A DNA stretch of 64,000 nucleotides from Nocardioides_C sp963700955 (GCA_963700955.1 CAVOZH010000004.1:186001-250000), one strand, 5' to 3'. Positions 44,919-54,328 are shown, numbered from the stretch's first letter. Notes: a model not told the origin generated them from the sequence alone. Numbers and translations are program-made.

Positions 44919-47900
44919 CCCGTTCGTCCACCTGCACGTCGCCTCCGGGTACTCCCTCCAGTACGGCGCGTCCCACCCGCATGCGCTCGTCGAGCGGGCG
45001 GTCGAGCACGAGATGGACACCCTCGCGCTGACCGACCGGGACGGGGTCTACGGTGCGGTGCGGTTCGCCAAGGCGTGCATGCAGGCCGGGGTTCGCCCTG
45101 TGCTCGGGGTCGACCTCGCCGTCGCTCCCACCGGCACGCTGCCGCCCGCCGTCGCACCCATCGACCCTGCAGCCGGCCCCCTCCCTCGCGGGGCTCGGAC
45201 TCCGCGCACCCCAGCGCGGGGTGGCAGCTTTCGTGACCCACGGCTGCCACGGGTCACGTTCCTGGCGGGGAGCAAGCAGGGGTGGGCCGCGCTGTGCCGA
45301 CTGGTCTCCGCGACGCACCTGGCCGGAGAGCGTGGGTTCCCGGTCACGTCGCTCGAGCTCGTCGCCGAACACCTCGGCGGGTCCGACGTCCTGGTCCTGC
45401 TCGGCCCCGGCTCCGAGCTCGGCCGGGCGGCGACCCTGCGCCGTGACGACCTTGCCCGGGCAGCGCTGCGGCCCTGGCTCGAGGCGGTCGACCGGTCCTC
45501 GATCGTGGTGGAGGCGGTCTCGCACCGGCTTCCGGGGAACGGCCCGGGTTCCTCGCCCCACGCCGCGCGGATGCTCGGCATCTCGCGCGCCGAGCGTCTC
45601 GGTGCGGTGCTCACCAACGCGGTCCGCTACGCCGACCGCACCGACGCCCCCACCGTCGACGTGCTCGACGCTGCCCGTCGGCTGGTCCCTCTCGACGTGC
45701 GCCACGTGGACCGGACCAACGCCGAGGGCTTCTTGAAGTCCGGCAAGGAGATGTCAGACGTGGCCGAGGAGATCTGCCGGTTCTCCGGCCTCGGTGACAG
45801 CAGCCGGGCAGCCCGTGAGCTCCTCGCGCGGACCCGCACGGTCGCGGACCGTTGTGTGGTCGACCCTCGTGAGGACCTCGGTCTCGGAGAGGTGCACTTC
45901 CCCGAGTTCGGGTCCTCGGGGCAGGAGGCGCAGACGATGCTGCGGGCCCGGTGCGAAGCCGGCATCTCCCGCCGCTACGCCGACGCGCCGCGCCAGCGGA
46001 TCTGGAAGCGGCTCGACGACGAGCTGCAGACGATCGAGCAGCTCGGCTACGCCTCGTACTTCCTCACCGTCGCCGACGTCACCGACCTCATCAAGGAGAT
46101 GGGGGTCCGGTCCGCGGCCCGTGGGTCGGGAGCCGGCAGCCTGGTCAACTACCTGCTCGGTATCTCCGGGGTGGACCCGCTACGCCACGGCCTGCTGATG
46201 GAGCGGTTCCTCTCGCCGCTGCGCCAGGCGCTCCCCGACGTCGACATCGACGTGGAGTCCGCACGCCGGCTCGAGGTGTACGAGAAGATCCTCGACCGCT
46301 ACGGCGGAGAGCGCTGTGTGGCCGTGTCGATGATGGACACCTACCGGGTCCGGCACGCCGTGCGCGACGTGGGTGCGGCGCTGGGCATGCCGGCCGGCGA
46401 GGTCGACGCGATCGCCAAAGCCTTCCCGCACATCCGCGCCCGCGACGCCCGGGTGGCGCTGCGCGAGCTCCCCGAGCTACGCGCCTCGGGGCTGGGAGAG
46501 CAGAGGCTGGACCTGATGTTCCGGCTGGTCGAGAGGCTCGACGGCCTGCCCCGGCACATCGCGGTCCACCCGTGCGGCGTGCTGCTCTCCGACGCCACCT
46601 TGCTCGACCGCACTCCGGTCGAGGCAAGCTACGCCGGTTTCCCGATGAGCCAGTTCGACAAGGACGACGTCGAGGACCTCGGTCTGCTCAAGCTCGACGT
46701 CCTCGGCATCCGCATGCAGTCGGCGATGGCCCACGCCCTCGGTGAGATCAGACGGGTCGAGAACCGCGACATAGACATCGACGACGAGGGTCAGGTGCCT
46801 CTCGACGACCCTGCGACCTTCGAGCTGGTCGCGCGGGCCAAGACCCTGGGCTGCTTCCAGATCGAGTCGCCGGGCCAGCGGGAGCTCGTCGGGCGGTCCG
46901 AGATCACGACCTTCGAGGAGATCATCACCGATATCTCGCTGTTCCGGCCCGGGCCGGTCAAGAGCGACATGATCACGCCCTACCTCAACGCCAGGCAGGG
47001 CTGGTCGATGCCCACCTACCTCCACGACGACCTGCGGCCGATCCTGGAGCAGACCTCCGGCGTGGTGGTCTTCCACGAGCAGGTCATCGAGATGATCTCC
47101 CAGTTCGCCGGCTGCACCCTCGCCGAGGCCGACGAGGCCCGCCGGGCGCTCGGTGACGTGGAGGGGATGGCCCAGGCGAAGCTGTGGTTCTTCCCCCGGG
47201 CACTCGGTCGCGGGTACTCCCAGCGCATCGTCGAGGAGATCTGGAAGGTGCTCGAGGCGTTCGCGTCGTTCGGCTTCTGCAAGGCCCACGCTGCCGCCTT
47301 CGCGTTGCCGACGTACCAGTCGGCGTGGCTCAAGGCGCACTACCCGGCGCACTTCCTCTCCGGTGTGCTCACCCACGACCCCGGGATGTACCCCAAGCGC
47401 CTGATCCTCGACGACGCCCGCCAGCTCGGCGTCGCGGTCCTCGGGCTCGATGTGAACGCCTCGGAGAAGGAGTACGTCGTCGAGCGGATGGACGTGGACC
47501 TCGATGAGCACAGCGCCGCCTCTCCCTCAGACCTGGGTCACGCCTCTCGGCAGGCACCGGACCCCGGCCTGCCCGACGGTCGCGCCTACGGCATCCGGCT
47601 CGCGCTCTCGGAGGTGAAGGGGATCACCGAGGCCGAGGTGGGGCGGATCGTCGCGGCCCGGCCGTACCACTCGCTCACCGACTTCTGGCACCGCGCCCGG
47701 GTCTCCCGGCCGGTCGTCGAGCGGCTCGTGCTCGCCGGCGGGTTCGACTCGGTCTACGGCATCGGCTCGCCCCTCTCGGTACGCCGCCGGGCGAAGGTCA
47801 CCCGGCGCGACCTGCTGCTCCAGGTGGCCGACCTCGACCGGCAGACCCGGGTTGCCGAGCGGGCGAGCCGGGGTCGGGGGCGTGGCCTGTCGAACGCACC

Positions 47901-48813
47901 CAGAGCGGCGGGTCGGTCGGCAGCCCCGCAGGTCGACCCCGGCACCCCTGGCGGCTCGTCGCCGAGGGTGGGCGTGTGGGAGCAGGCCGCACGGCAGTCC
48001 CAGGCGACGAAGGCGCCCCGGCCGGTGACCTCGGTGCAGCTCGCCCTCGACCTCGGGGACAACGCCGAGGGCGAGGCCAGCGGGCTGCCCGAGATGAACG
48101 ACTCCGAGCGGGTGAGGGCCGAGCTCGAGATCCTCGGGCTCGACGTCAGCCGCCATGTCGTCGACTTCTACGTCCCGCTCCTCGACGAGCTCGGCGTGAC
48201 CCGCGCGCGCGACCTGCTGCAACGTCGCAGCAAGTCCGAGCTGCTGGTCGGTGGGGTCAAGGTGGCCACCCAGACCCCACCGATCCGGTCCGGCCGACGG
48301 GTGATCTTCGTGACCCTCGACGACGCCACCGGACCGGTGGACGCCACCTTCTTCGAGGACGCCCAAGGGCCCTACGCCGCGACCGTGTTCCACTCCTGGC
48401 TGCTGCTGATCCGCGGTGTCCTCCGGCGCACCGGACCGCGCGGCGTGTCGTTGCGGGCCACCGGATGCTGGGAGCTGCCCACCCTGCACCAGGTGTGGAA
48501 ACAAGGTGGTGTCGAGGCGGTCAGGGCGTTCATGGACGAGGTCCCACAGGGCTTCGGCGAGCCCGGTTCGGCGGGGGAGACAGCCGTGGCGGGGGCGGCC
48601 GAGAGCCGTTCCACGCGCCCGGTCACGGCCAGCCCGCCGGCGGCAGGTCACCAGGGTTCGGGCAACGCCGCCGGTGGGATGGGAAGACGGCGGGTGCTGG
48701 TGCACTCGAGCGGATTCACGATGTCGCCGTACGCCGACATAAAGCCGGCCGGGGAGGACACCAAGTCCGCTCCGCGCAAGCTGTGGCACCGAAGTCCCGG
48801 GAGTGCCGGATGA
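44908..48813 (+). CDS. dnaE2: Error-prone DNA polymerase III alpha subunit, DnaE2
   Basis: The 1301-residue C-family polymerase has a PHP domain (HLHVASGYSLQYGASHPHALV, TDRDGVYGAVRF, GVRPVLGVDL), the palm with RGSGAGSLVNYLL and catalytic Asp residues in LPDVDIDVES, and C-terminal tRNA-like OB segments around GPVDATFFEDAQGPYA. DnaE2 performs translesion synthesis in SOS mutagenesis with ImuA'/ImuB. It is longer than most (about 1080-1130 residues), partly from low-complexity linkers (residues about 870-885 and 980-1060) and a disordered tail. GTG at 44908 lies inside the HEPN gene's end, so the two are translationally coupled. Confidence 0.92.
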   Translation: MSPDPFVHLHVASGYSLQYGASHPHALVERAVEHEMDTLALTDRDGVYGAVRFAKACMQAGVRPVLGVDLAVAPTGTLPPAVAPIDPAAGPLPRGARTPRTPARGGSFRDPRLPRVTFLAGSKQGWAALCRLVSATHLAGERGFPVTSLELVAEHLGGSDVLVLLGPGSELGRAATLRRDDLARAALRPWLEAVDRSSIVVEAVSHRLPGNGPGSSPHAARMLGISRAERLGAVLTNAVRYADRTDAPTVDVLDAARRLVPLDVRHVDRTNAEGFLKSGKEMSDVAEEICRFSGLGDSSRAARELLARTRTVADRCVVDPREDLGLGEVHFPEFGSSGQEAQTMLRARCEAGISRRYADAPRQRIWKRLDDELQTIEQLGYASYFLTVADVTDLIKEMGVRSAARGSGAGSLVNYLLGISGVDPLRHGLLMERFLSPLRQALPDVDIDVESARRLEVYEKILDRYGGERCVAVSMMDTYRVRHAVRDVGAALGMPAGEVDAIAKAFPHIRARDARVALRELPELRASGLGEQRLDLMFRLVERLDGLPRHIAVHPCGVLLSDATLLDRTPVEASYAGFPMSQFDKDDVEDLGLLKLDVLGIRMQSAMAHALGEIRRVENRDIDIDDEGQVPLDDPATFELVARAKTLGCFQIESPGQRELVGRSEITTFEEIITDISLFRPGPVKSDMITPYLNARQGWSMPTYLHDDLRPILEQTSGVVVFHEQVIEMISQFAGCTLAEADEARRALGDVEGMAQAKLWFFPRALGRGYSQRIVEEIWKVLEAFASFGFCKAHAAAFALPTYQSAWLKAHYPAHFLSGVLTHDPGMYPKRLILDDARQLGVAVLGLDVNASEKEYVVERMDVDLDEHSAASPSDLGHASRQAPDPGLPDGRAYGIRLALSEVKGITEAEVGRIVAARPYHSLTDFWHRARVSRPVVERLVLAGGFDSVYGIGSPLSVRRRAKVTRRDLLLQVADLDRQTRVAERASRGRGRGLSNAPRAAGRSAAPQVDPGTPGGSSPRVGVWEQAARQSQATKAPRPVTSVQLALDLGDNAEGEASGLPEMNDSERVRAELEILGLDVSRHVVDFYVPLLDELGVTRARDLLQRRSKSELLVGGVKVATQTPPIRSGRRVIFVTLDDATGPVDATFFEDAQGPYAATVFHSWLLLIRGVLRRTGPRGVSLRATGCWELPTLHQVWKQGGVEAVRAFMDEVPQGFGEPGSAGETAVAGAAESRSTRPVTASPPAAGHQGSGNAAGGMGRRRVLVHSSGFTMSPYADIKPAGEDTKSAPRKLWHRSPGSAG

Positions 48814-48847
48814 CCGGAGTCGCCCGCCTCTCACTAGGGTTGGCCCT

Positions 48848-49633
48848 ATGCCAGGACAGAACACCCCGCAGCGGCCCTACGGGCGAGGAGCGGCTCGCAC
48901 CGCCGTTGTCTGGGACGCGCTGCAAGAGGTGCTGGCATCGGTCCCGGCCGACGGCGACCAGGGTGCCGACGCCGATACCGGTGCAGGGGCCGGGGTTGCC
49001 TCTGTCATCGACATCGGCGGAGGCACCGGAGGCTTCGCGGTCCGGGTCGCCGAGCTCGGCCACAGGGTCACCGTCATCGACCCCAGCCCTGACGCGCTGG
49101 CGATCGTCGGCCGTCGCGCCGAGGAGAACGGTGTGGGTGACCTGGTCAGCGCCCGTCAGGGCGACCTGGCCTCCCTACCCGACCTGGTGCCGGCCGGCAG
49201 CGCCGACGTGGTGCTCTGCCACGGGGTGCTGGAGATCGTCGACGACCCTGCCGTGGCGCTGTCGGTCATCGCCGGCGTGCTCCGTCCGGGAGGCGTGCTC
49301 AGCCTGCTGGTGGGCCAGCGCCATGCCGCCGTGGTCGCACGCGCGATGGCCGGGCACTTCCAGCAGGCGCGACACCTCCTCGACGACCCTGCAGCGGCGG
49401 GTGCCATCCATCGGTTCACGCCCGACGAGATCGCGGTGGTCCTCGCAGAGAGTGGCTTCGACACCACGGCCATGCACGCGATCCGGGTCTTCGTCGACCT
49501 CGTCCCGAGCTCCCTGGTGGACTTGGAGCCTGGCGCGGCGTCGGCCCTGGTGGAGCTGGAGAAGGCGGTCGCGGACCGGCCGGAGTACCTCCCGCTGGGT
49601 ACCCAGCTGCACGTCGTCGCCACACGTCGCTAG
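48848..49633 (+). CDS. Class I SAM-dependent methyltransferase
   Basis: The 261-residue protein has the SAM-binding motifs VIDIGGGTGGFAVRVAELGH and VIDPSPDALAIVGR, followed by ADVVLCHGVLEIVDDP and GGVLSLLVGQRH, typical of class I methyltransferases. The substrate is unknown; the link with SOS genes is positional only. TAGGGT (48835-48840) is seven bases before the ATG, so it has its own leaderless promoter inside the dnaE2 terminus. Confidence 0.87.
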   Translation: MPGQNTPQRPYGRGAARTAVVWDALQEVLASVPADGDQGADADTGAGAGVASVIDIGGGTGGFAVRVAELGHRVTVIDPSPDALAIVGRRAEENGVGDLVSARQGDLASLPDLVPAGSADVVLCHGVLEIVDDPAVALSVIAGVLRPGGVLSLLVGQRHAAVVARAMAGHFQQARHLLDDPAAAGAIHRFTPDEIAVVLAESGFDTTAMHAIRVFVDLVPSSLVDLEPGAASALVELEKAVADRPEYLPLGTQLHVVATRR

Positions 49634-49674
49634 CGTCACCGGCGCCGGCGCCGGCGCCGGGGCGGGGTCGGGCG

Positions 49675-50892
49675 GTGAGCGCCATGCGGCCGGATCCGGT
49701 TGCCGAGTCGTGGGAATGCCCGATCCTGCACGTCGACATGGATGCCTTCTATGCCTCCGTGGCGACCCGGGATCGTCCCGAGCTGCAGTCGGTCCCGGTG
49801 ATCGTGGGGGGCGGGCACCGCGGCGTGGTGCTGTCGGCGAACTACCTCGCGCGGGAGTACGGCGTCCGTTCGGCGATGCCGGGCACCCGCGCCCGCCGGC
49901 TCTGCCCCCAGGCGGTGGTGATCCCACCGGACTTCGAGACCTTCGGACTGGTCTCGTCGGCGGTGATGGAGACCTTCCGGCAGGTCACCCCTCTGGTCGA
50001 GGCGGTGTCGCTCGACGAGGCGTTCCTCGACGTCTCGGGTGCAGCCCGCCGGCTGGGGAGCCCCCATGCGATCGCCGAGCACCTGAGGGCCCGGATCTTC
50101 GACGAGCAGGGCATCACCTGCTCGGTCGGCGTGGCGGGCACACCGACTGTGGCGAAGATGGCGAGCCGACGTGCCAAGCCCGACGGCGTGTGTGTCGTAC
50201 CTCCGGGTTCGGTGACCACGTTCTTGCACCCGCTCGACGTCGGTGAGCTGTGGGGGGTGGGGGAGAAGACCGCCGCGATGTTGCACCGGTTGGGCCTGAT
50301 GACGATCGGCGACATCGCGCACACGCCGCTGGCGACCCTCCAGCGAGCCGTCGGCACTGCCCTCGGCACCCAGCTGCACCAGCTGGCTTGGGGGAGGGAC
50401 CGCCGGGTGGTGACGACGCGTCGCGGGCCCGACGAGCCCGACAAGAGCATGGGCGCCGACGAGACGTTCGGACGCGACACCGACGACCACCAGGTGATCC
50501 TCCGGGAGCTGCTCCGGCTCTCCGCGAAGGTGACCTCCCGGATGCGGACCGCCCAGGTGGCCGGACGCACCGTGACGCTGCGGGTCCGGTTCGCGGACTT
50601 CACCACGATCACGCGGTCCAGGACGCTGTCCGAGGCGACGGACGTGACCCAGCAGGTCTACCGCACCGCGGCCGATCTCTTCGCCGCGTTGGGGCTGCAG
50701 CGTGCCCGGATCCGCCTGGTCGGCGTACGTGTCGAGGGTCTGGTGCCCCGAGCCGGCGTGCACCACCAGCTGATGTTGGGGGAGCGGGAGCACGGCTGGT
50801 CCGACGCCGACCGGGCGGTGGACCGGGCGACCTCACGGTTCGGGACGGCGGCCGTGCGACCGGCTACCCTCCTGAGAGGGGGAAGGTCCTAG
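49675..50892 (+). CDS. dinB: DNA polymerase IV (Y-family)
   Basis: The 405-residue translesion polymerase has ILHVDMDAFYASVATRDRPEL, GVVLSANYLAREYGVRSAMPG, the catalytic SLDEAFLDVSGA, SVGVAGTPTVAKMASRRAKPDG, GVGEKTAAML and a C-terminal little-finger domain. Family members bypass damaged bases. The GTG at 49675 and the ATG at 49684 are both plausible; the N-terminus homologous to family begins a few residues after either. The upstream gap contains a (GGCGCC)-rich stretch at 49641-49660 but no clear LexA box. Whether the gene is SOS-controlled depends on read-through. Confidence 0.92.
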   Translation: MSAMRPDPVAESWECPILHVDMDAFYASVATRDRPELQSVPVIVGGGHRGVVLSANYLAREYGVRSAMPGTRARRLCPQAVVIPPDFETFGLVSSAVMETFRQVTPLVEAVSLDEAFLDVSGAARRLGSPHAIAEHLRARIFDEQGITCSVGVAGTPTVAKMASRRAKPDGVCVVPPGSVTTFLHPLDVGELWGVGEKTAAMLHRLGLMTIGDIAHTPLATLQRAVGTALGTQLHQLAWGRDRRVVTTRRGPDEPDKSMGADETFGRDTDDHQVILRELLRLSAKVTSRMRTAQVAGRTVTLRVRFADFTTITRSRTLSEATDVTQQVYRTAADLFAALGLQRARIRLVGVRVEGLVPRAGVHHQLMLGEREHGWSDADRAVDRATSRFGTAAVRPATLLRGGRS

Positions 50893-50919
50893 CAGGTCGG
50901 TGGGGGGAAGGAACACCGC

Positions 50920-52671
50920 ATGGAGGCACGTGGGGACGGAAGGCGCTCCGACCCGCCCTGGGTGCCGGTCCCCGGCATGTCGCTCGACGAGCAGGCCGAG
51001 GAGCTCCGGGTGCAGCGAGAGCTCACCGAGGCCCTCGCCCGGTCGCGCGCCCGGTTCGACCAGTCCGCCCAGCCTCAGGCGCTGCTCGACATCGAGGGCC
51101 GGTTCGTCGAGGTCAACGACGCCGTCTGCACCCTGCTGGGATGGCCCCGCGAGGAGCTCATCGGCCGCGACTCCACCGAGCTGATCCACCCGACCGACCC
51201 CAAGCTGGCGCGTGCGCAGGTCACACTCCTGCGCGACGGCCAGGTGCGAGCGGCGAAGTACGAGACGACCGGGCTGAGGAAGGACGGCGTGGAGGTGCCG
51301 TTGCTGATCGACATCACCGCTGTCCGCGACACCGGCGGCCACGCCTACGAGTTCGCCGTATCTGCCCGGGACCTCACGGAGCTGCACGAAGCGGAGCAAC
51401 GGCTCGCGAGCCAGGCGGCGTTCTTCCGCGCTCTCAACCGTGAGGCCTCCGACGTCACGCTCGTCGCCGACGACTCCGGCGAGCTGAGGTACGTCACGCC
51501 TTCGGTCAGCCAGATCCTGGGCTACGAGCGCGACGAGCTGATGAACACCATCGGCGAAGACGTGGTCCACCCCGACGACCTCGTCGTGACGGCCGACCAG
51601 CGCCGCCGCCTGCGAGAGCTGCCAGGTGCGCGCGAGCGGTTCACCTTGCGGATCCGAGATGCCGAGGGCCGGTGGCGCTGGTTCTCGACGACGGGCACCA
51701 ACTGTGTCGACGACCCCGACATCCGCGGCATCGTGGTCAACCTCCGCGAGGTGACCACGGAGATGGACGCCGAGCGGGCGCTGCGCGAGTCCGAGGCCAG
51801 ACACCGCGCGATCGCGGAGACGGCACAGGAGGGCATCCTCGCCGTATCGCCCGAGGGAGAGATCCTCTTTGCCAACGAGCGGCTGACCGAGATCCTCGGT
51901 CTTCCCCTCCACGACATCTACGAGCTGGGAAGCGAGGGTGGTGGCTCAGCGCCCACCGAGGCCACCGAGGCTGCTCGCCGGCTGGCGCAGAGAAGTCGCG
52001 AGGAGGGTCCCGAGCGGTACGACCTCCGCTACCGCCACCCGAACGGGAACCGGCGCGTGCTGTCGGTCTCGGGGAGTGAGCTGACCGCTGCCGACGGGTC
52101 GGTGCTGGGTTCGCTCACGATGATCTCGGACCTGACAGAGCAACGGGCGGCCGAGGAGTCGCTGCGACAAGCCGCGATGCACGACCCGCTCACCGCCCTC
52201 CCGAACCGGCTGCTCTTCGTGGACCGCCTCGCCACGGCGGAAGCCCGTCGGGATCGCTCAGCCGGCCGCGGGGTCGCTGTGCTCTTCCTGGACCTCGACG
52301 ACTTCAAGCAGGTCAACGATGTCCACGGCCACGCGACCGGTGACCGCGTGCTCGTGCAAGTAGCGGGACGGGTCGCCGAAGCGGTGCGTGCGACGGACAC
52401 GGTCGCCCGCATCGGCGGCGACGAGTTCGCGATCATCTGCGAGGACACCGACGCCGAGACGGCCCTCGTGGTCGCCTCCAGGATCCGGAAGGCGCTCGAA
52501 GCGCCTGTGGAGGTCGACGGGCAACCGTTCCTCGTGAGCACGAGCATCGGCGTTGCGTCAGCGCCCCCGCACCCGGTCTCGGACCTGCTGCGCCTCGCCG
52601 ACATCGCGATGTACCGCGCCAAGGTCACCTCCGACGGCTCGCCGGTCGTGTATGACGACGACGCCTCCTGA
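50920..52671 (+). CDS. Triple-PAS diguanylate cyclase
   Basis: The 583-residue protein has three PAS domains (residues about 45-155, 165-285 and 290-420; signs include LDIEGRFVEVNDAVCTLLGW, DSGELRYVTPSVSQILGY and VSPEGEILFANERLTEILGL) with PAC-like tails. A C-terminal GGDEF domain follows, with HDPLTALPNRLLFVDRL, FLDLDDFKQVND and an intact GGDEF at residues 499-503. It should make cyclic di-GMP from GTP. There is no membrane helix, so it is cytoplasmic. The RxxD inhibitory site is not evident. It lies upstream of RsiG- and WhiG-like genes, which suggests it feeds that switch. Confidence 0.92.
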   Translation: MEARGDGRRSDPPWVPVPGMSLDEQAEELRVQRELTEALARSRARFDQSAQPQALLDIEGRFVEVNDAVCTLLGWPREELIGRDSTELIHPTDPKLARAQVTLLRDGQVRAAKYETTGLRKDGVEVPLLIDITAVRDTGGHAYEFAVSARDLTELHEAEQRLASQAAFFRALNREASDVTLVADDSGELRYVTPSVSQILGYERDELMNTIGEDVVHPDDLVVTADQRRRLRELPGARERFTLRIRDAEGRWRWFSTTGTNCVDDPDIRGIVVNLREVTTEMDAERALRESEARHRAIAETAQEGILAVSPEGEILFANERLTEILGLPLHDIYELGSEGGGSAPTEATEAARRLAQRSREEGPERYDLRYRHPNGNRRVLSVSGSELTAADGSVLGSLTMISDLTEQRAAEESLRQAAMHDPLTALPNRLLFVDRLATAEARRDRSAGRGVAVLFLDLDDFKQVNDVHGHATGDRVLVQVAGRVAEAVRATDTVARIGGDEFAIICEDTDAETALVVASRIRKALEAPVEVDGQPFLVSTSIGVASAPPHPVSDLLRLADIAMYRAKVTSDGSPVVYDDDAS

Positions 52672-52694
52672 GACGACCCGGGTCCAGAGAGTTC

Positions 52695-52729
52695 GCAAGC
52701 CCCCGGCCGTGGGCGGGCCGGGGGCTTGC
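52695..52729 (+). terminator. Strong 14-bp stem terminator
   Basis: GCAAGCCCCCGGCC (52695-52708) pairs perfectly with GGCCGGGGGCTTGC (52716-52729) around a 7-base loop. It follows the GGDEF gene by 24 bases and separates it from the RsiG-like gene. Confidence 0.85.
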
Positions 52730-53016
52730 AGGCCGACACGGAAGGGATGTGTCGGGCACTCCAGCTGCCGTGGGGGGTTGGCCGCTGGGGGTGGGTTGGA
52801 CAACTGCACCCGTCTCCCCGTCCCTCCCAGTGACGAGCCGACGGTGAATGCGCAGCCATGGAGAACATCGGGCGTCGGGGTAGCCGACTTTAGGGAGAAC
52901 AGGAAACTTTCTTCGAGAGTTTCTGCCGCAGTCCACGGCCCATGCCGATGTGGGCCTCCCAGGGGTGGCAGCATCGATGTTCCGGTGCGCGTCCGGCGCC
53001 GGCAGGAGAGGAGATC
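52730..53016 (+). other. Intergenic region upstream of the RsiG-like gene
   Basis: About 287 bases after the terminator hold no protein-like ORF. A -10-like tract (for example TTTAGG near 52891) and an AGGAGAGGAG Shine-Dalgarno sequence directly before ATG 53017 are seen. GCCGATG near 52945 resembles a WhiG -10 element (GCCGATAA) but has no TAAA at the proper distance upstream. Confidence 0.4.
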
Positions 53017-53568
53017 ATGAACGACTCCCAGCGGAATCCTGAGGACGGGGCCGATGCCATGCCCCTCGCCGAGGCGCCGCACCCACGGCTCGACGAGCTC
53101 TCCCTGTCGGCGTTGCGCAGCTACCGGCGCAAGCTGGCCGACGAGGAGGACCGTGTCTCCTACTGGCGGCGGCTGGTCCACGCCCGGCTCGACCTGCTGG
53201 AGGCGGAGACGTCCACCGACGGGCCGCTCTCGCTGGAGACCTTGGCCCGTGTCCTCGGTGACACCGGCGCCGGACGGACGCGCACGGCGCTGGTCCGGGT
53301 CCGGGCTGCCGAGCCGCTCCCGGATCTGCCGGTCCTCGAAGAGATGTGGGTGACGCAGGTCGACGCCCACGATGCGGAGGCGGTCCGTTCGGCGGTCGAG
53401 CGGCTGCGTACGGCGGAGGGCCAGCTGACGTCGTACCGCAACGCCTTGCACCAGCGCATCGACGAGGCCACCTCGGAGCTGATCGAGCGCTACCGGCAGG
53501 ACCCGACGAGCGCGCTGGTCGCGCTGCGCGGCGGCGCCTCGCAGCCGAACCGCCGACCGGGCAGATGA
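53017..53568 (+). CDS. rsiG: RsiG-like c-di-GMP-responsive anti-sigma factor
   Basis: The 183-residue, helical protein resembles Streptomyces RsiG, which binds cyclic di-GMP and sequesters the sigma factor WhiG. Streptomyces motifs are E-x3-S-x2-R-x3-Q-x3-D, present twice. Here the first copy reads E-DRV-S-YW-R-RLV-H-ARL-D (His for Gln), and the second E-GQL-T-SY-R-NAL-H-QRI-D (Thr for Ser, His for Gln). Both copies are thus recognisable. The intervening region contains DTGAGRTRTALVRVRAAEPL. The gene directly precedes a WhiG-like sigma gene and follows a diguanylate cyclase gene. The role is strongly suggested by this context. Confidence 0.82.
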   Translation: MNDSQRNPEDGADAMPLAEAPHPRLDELSLSALRSYRRKLADEEDRVSYWRRLVHARLDLLEAETSTDGPLSLETLARVLGDTGAGRTRTALVRVRAAEPLPDLPVLEEMWVTQVDAHDAEAVRSAVERLRTAEGQLTSYRNALHQRIDEATSELIERYRQDPTSALVALRGGASQPNRRPGR

Positions 53569-53602
53569 AGGGGCGCACCGTGGCCGACCAGAGGAGGTGC
53601 CG

Positions 53603-54328
53603 GTGAACGAGAGCACCGTCGAGGAGCTCTGGGACGCGTTCCGCGCGGCGCCCACCGTCGAGCGGCGGAACCGGCTGGTCCTGCAGTACTCGCCCCTGGT
53701 GAAGTACGTCGCCGGCCGGCTCCGGACTCGACTGCCGGAGAGCGTCGAGTACGCCGACCTCGTCTCCGACGGGATCATCGGGCTGATGGAGGCGATCGAG
53801 CGCTTCGACCCCTCACGAGGACTCACCTTCCAGACCTTCGCCGTCCCACGGGTCCGCGGCGCCATGGTCGACGCTCTCCGGGCGCTGGACTGGGTGCCGC
53901 GTTCGGTGCGGGAGAAGGTGCGGCAGGTGGAGCAGGCGCAACGCACCCTCGAGAGCAGGCTCGGCCGGATCCCCGACGACCCGGAGATCGCGGCAGAGCT
54001 GGGCATGTCGGTGCCCGAGCTGCGCGAGCTCTACGCGAAGGTCTCCTTCACGAGCGTGGCGTCCATGGAGGATCTCGAGCTCGCCGACGACCTCTCGGCC
54101 GCCGCCACCCACGAGATCGAGGACGACCAGGCCAAAGCCGCGCTGCTGCGGGTCGTGGACGAGCTCCCCGAGCGCGACCAGGTGATCATCGCGCTCTACT
54201 ACTTCGAGGGGCTCACCCTCGCCGAGATCGGCCGGGTCCTCGGCGTGACCGAGTCGCGGGTGTCCCAGCTGCACAGCCGCGCCACGATGGTGCTTCGCAC
54301 CAAGCTGGCCGGCTCGGACGTCGTGTGA
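53603..54328 (+). CDS. whiG: WhiG/FliA-family RNA polymerase sigma factor
   Basis: The 241-residue sigma-28-type factor has region 2 (QYSPLVKYVAGRLRTRLPES, DLVSDGIIGLMEAIERFDP, FQTFAVPRVRGAMVDALRALDWVPRSVR), region 3 and region 4 (LPERDQVIIALYYFEGLTLAEIG, VTESRVSQLHSRA). In Streptomyces WhiG controls sporulation; in motile relatives FliA-type factors control flagella. Which applies is unknown. GAGGAGG lies five to six bases before GTG 53603. It follows the RsiG-like gene by 34 bases in the same operon. Confidence 0.9.
   Translation: MNESTVEELWDAFRAAPTVERRNRLVLQYSPLVKYVAGRLRTRLPESVEYADLVSDGIIGLMEAIERFDPSRGLTFQTFAVPRVRGAMVDALRALDWVPRSVREKVRQVEQAQRTLESRLGRIPDDPEIAAELGMSVPELRELYAKVSFTSVASMEDLELADDLSAAATHEIEDDQAKAALLRVVDELPERDQVIIALYYFEGLTLAEIGRVLGVTESRVSQLHSRATMVLRTKLAGSDVV

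Noticed and set aside
49638..49662. GGCGCC-rich triple repeat before the DNA polymerase IV gene
   Set aside because: Simple GC-rich sequence of about 20 bases; not long or structured enough to call a functional element.
52930..53016. Possible WhiG-type promoter (GCCGATG near 52945)
   Set aside because: The -10 matches only partly and no TAAA-like -35 lies about 15 bases upstream.
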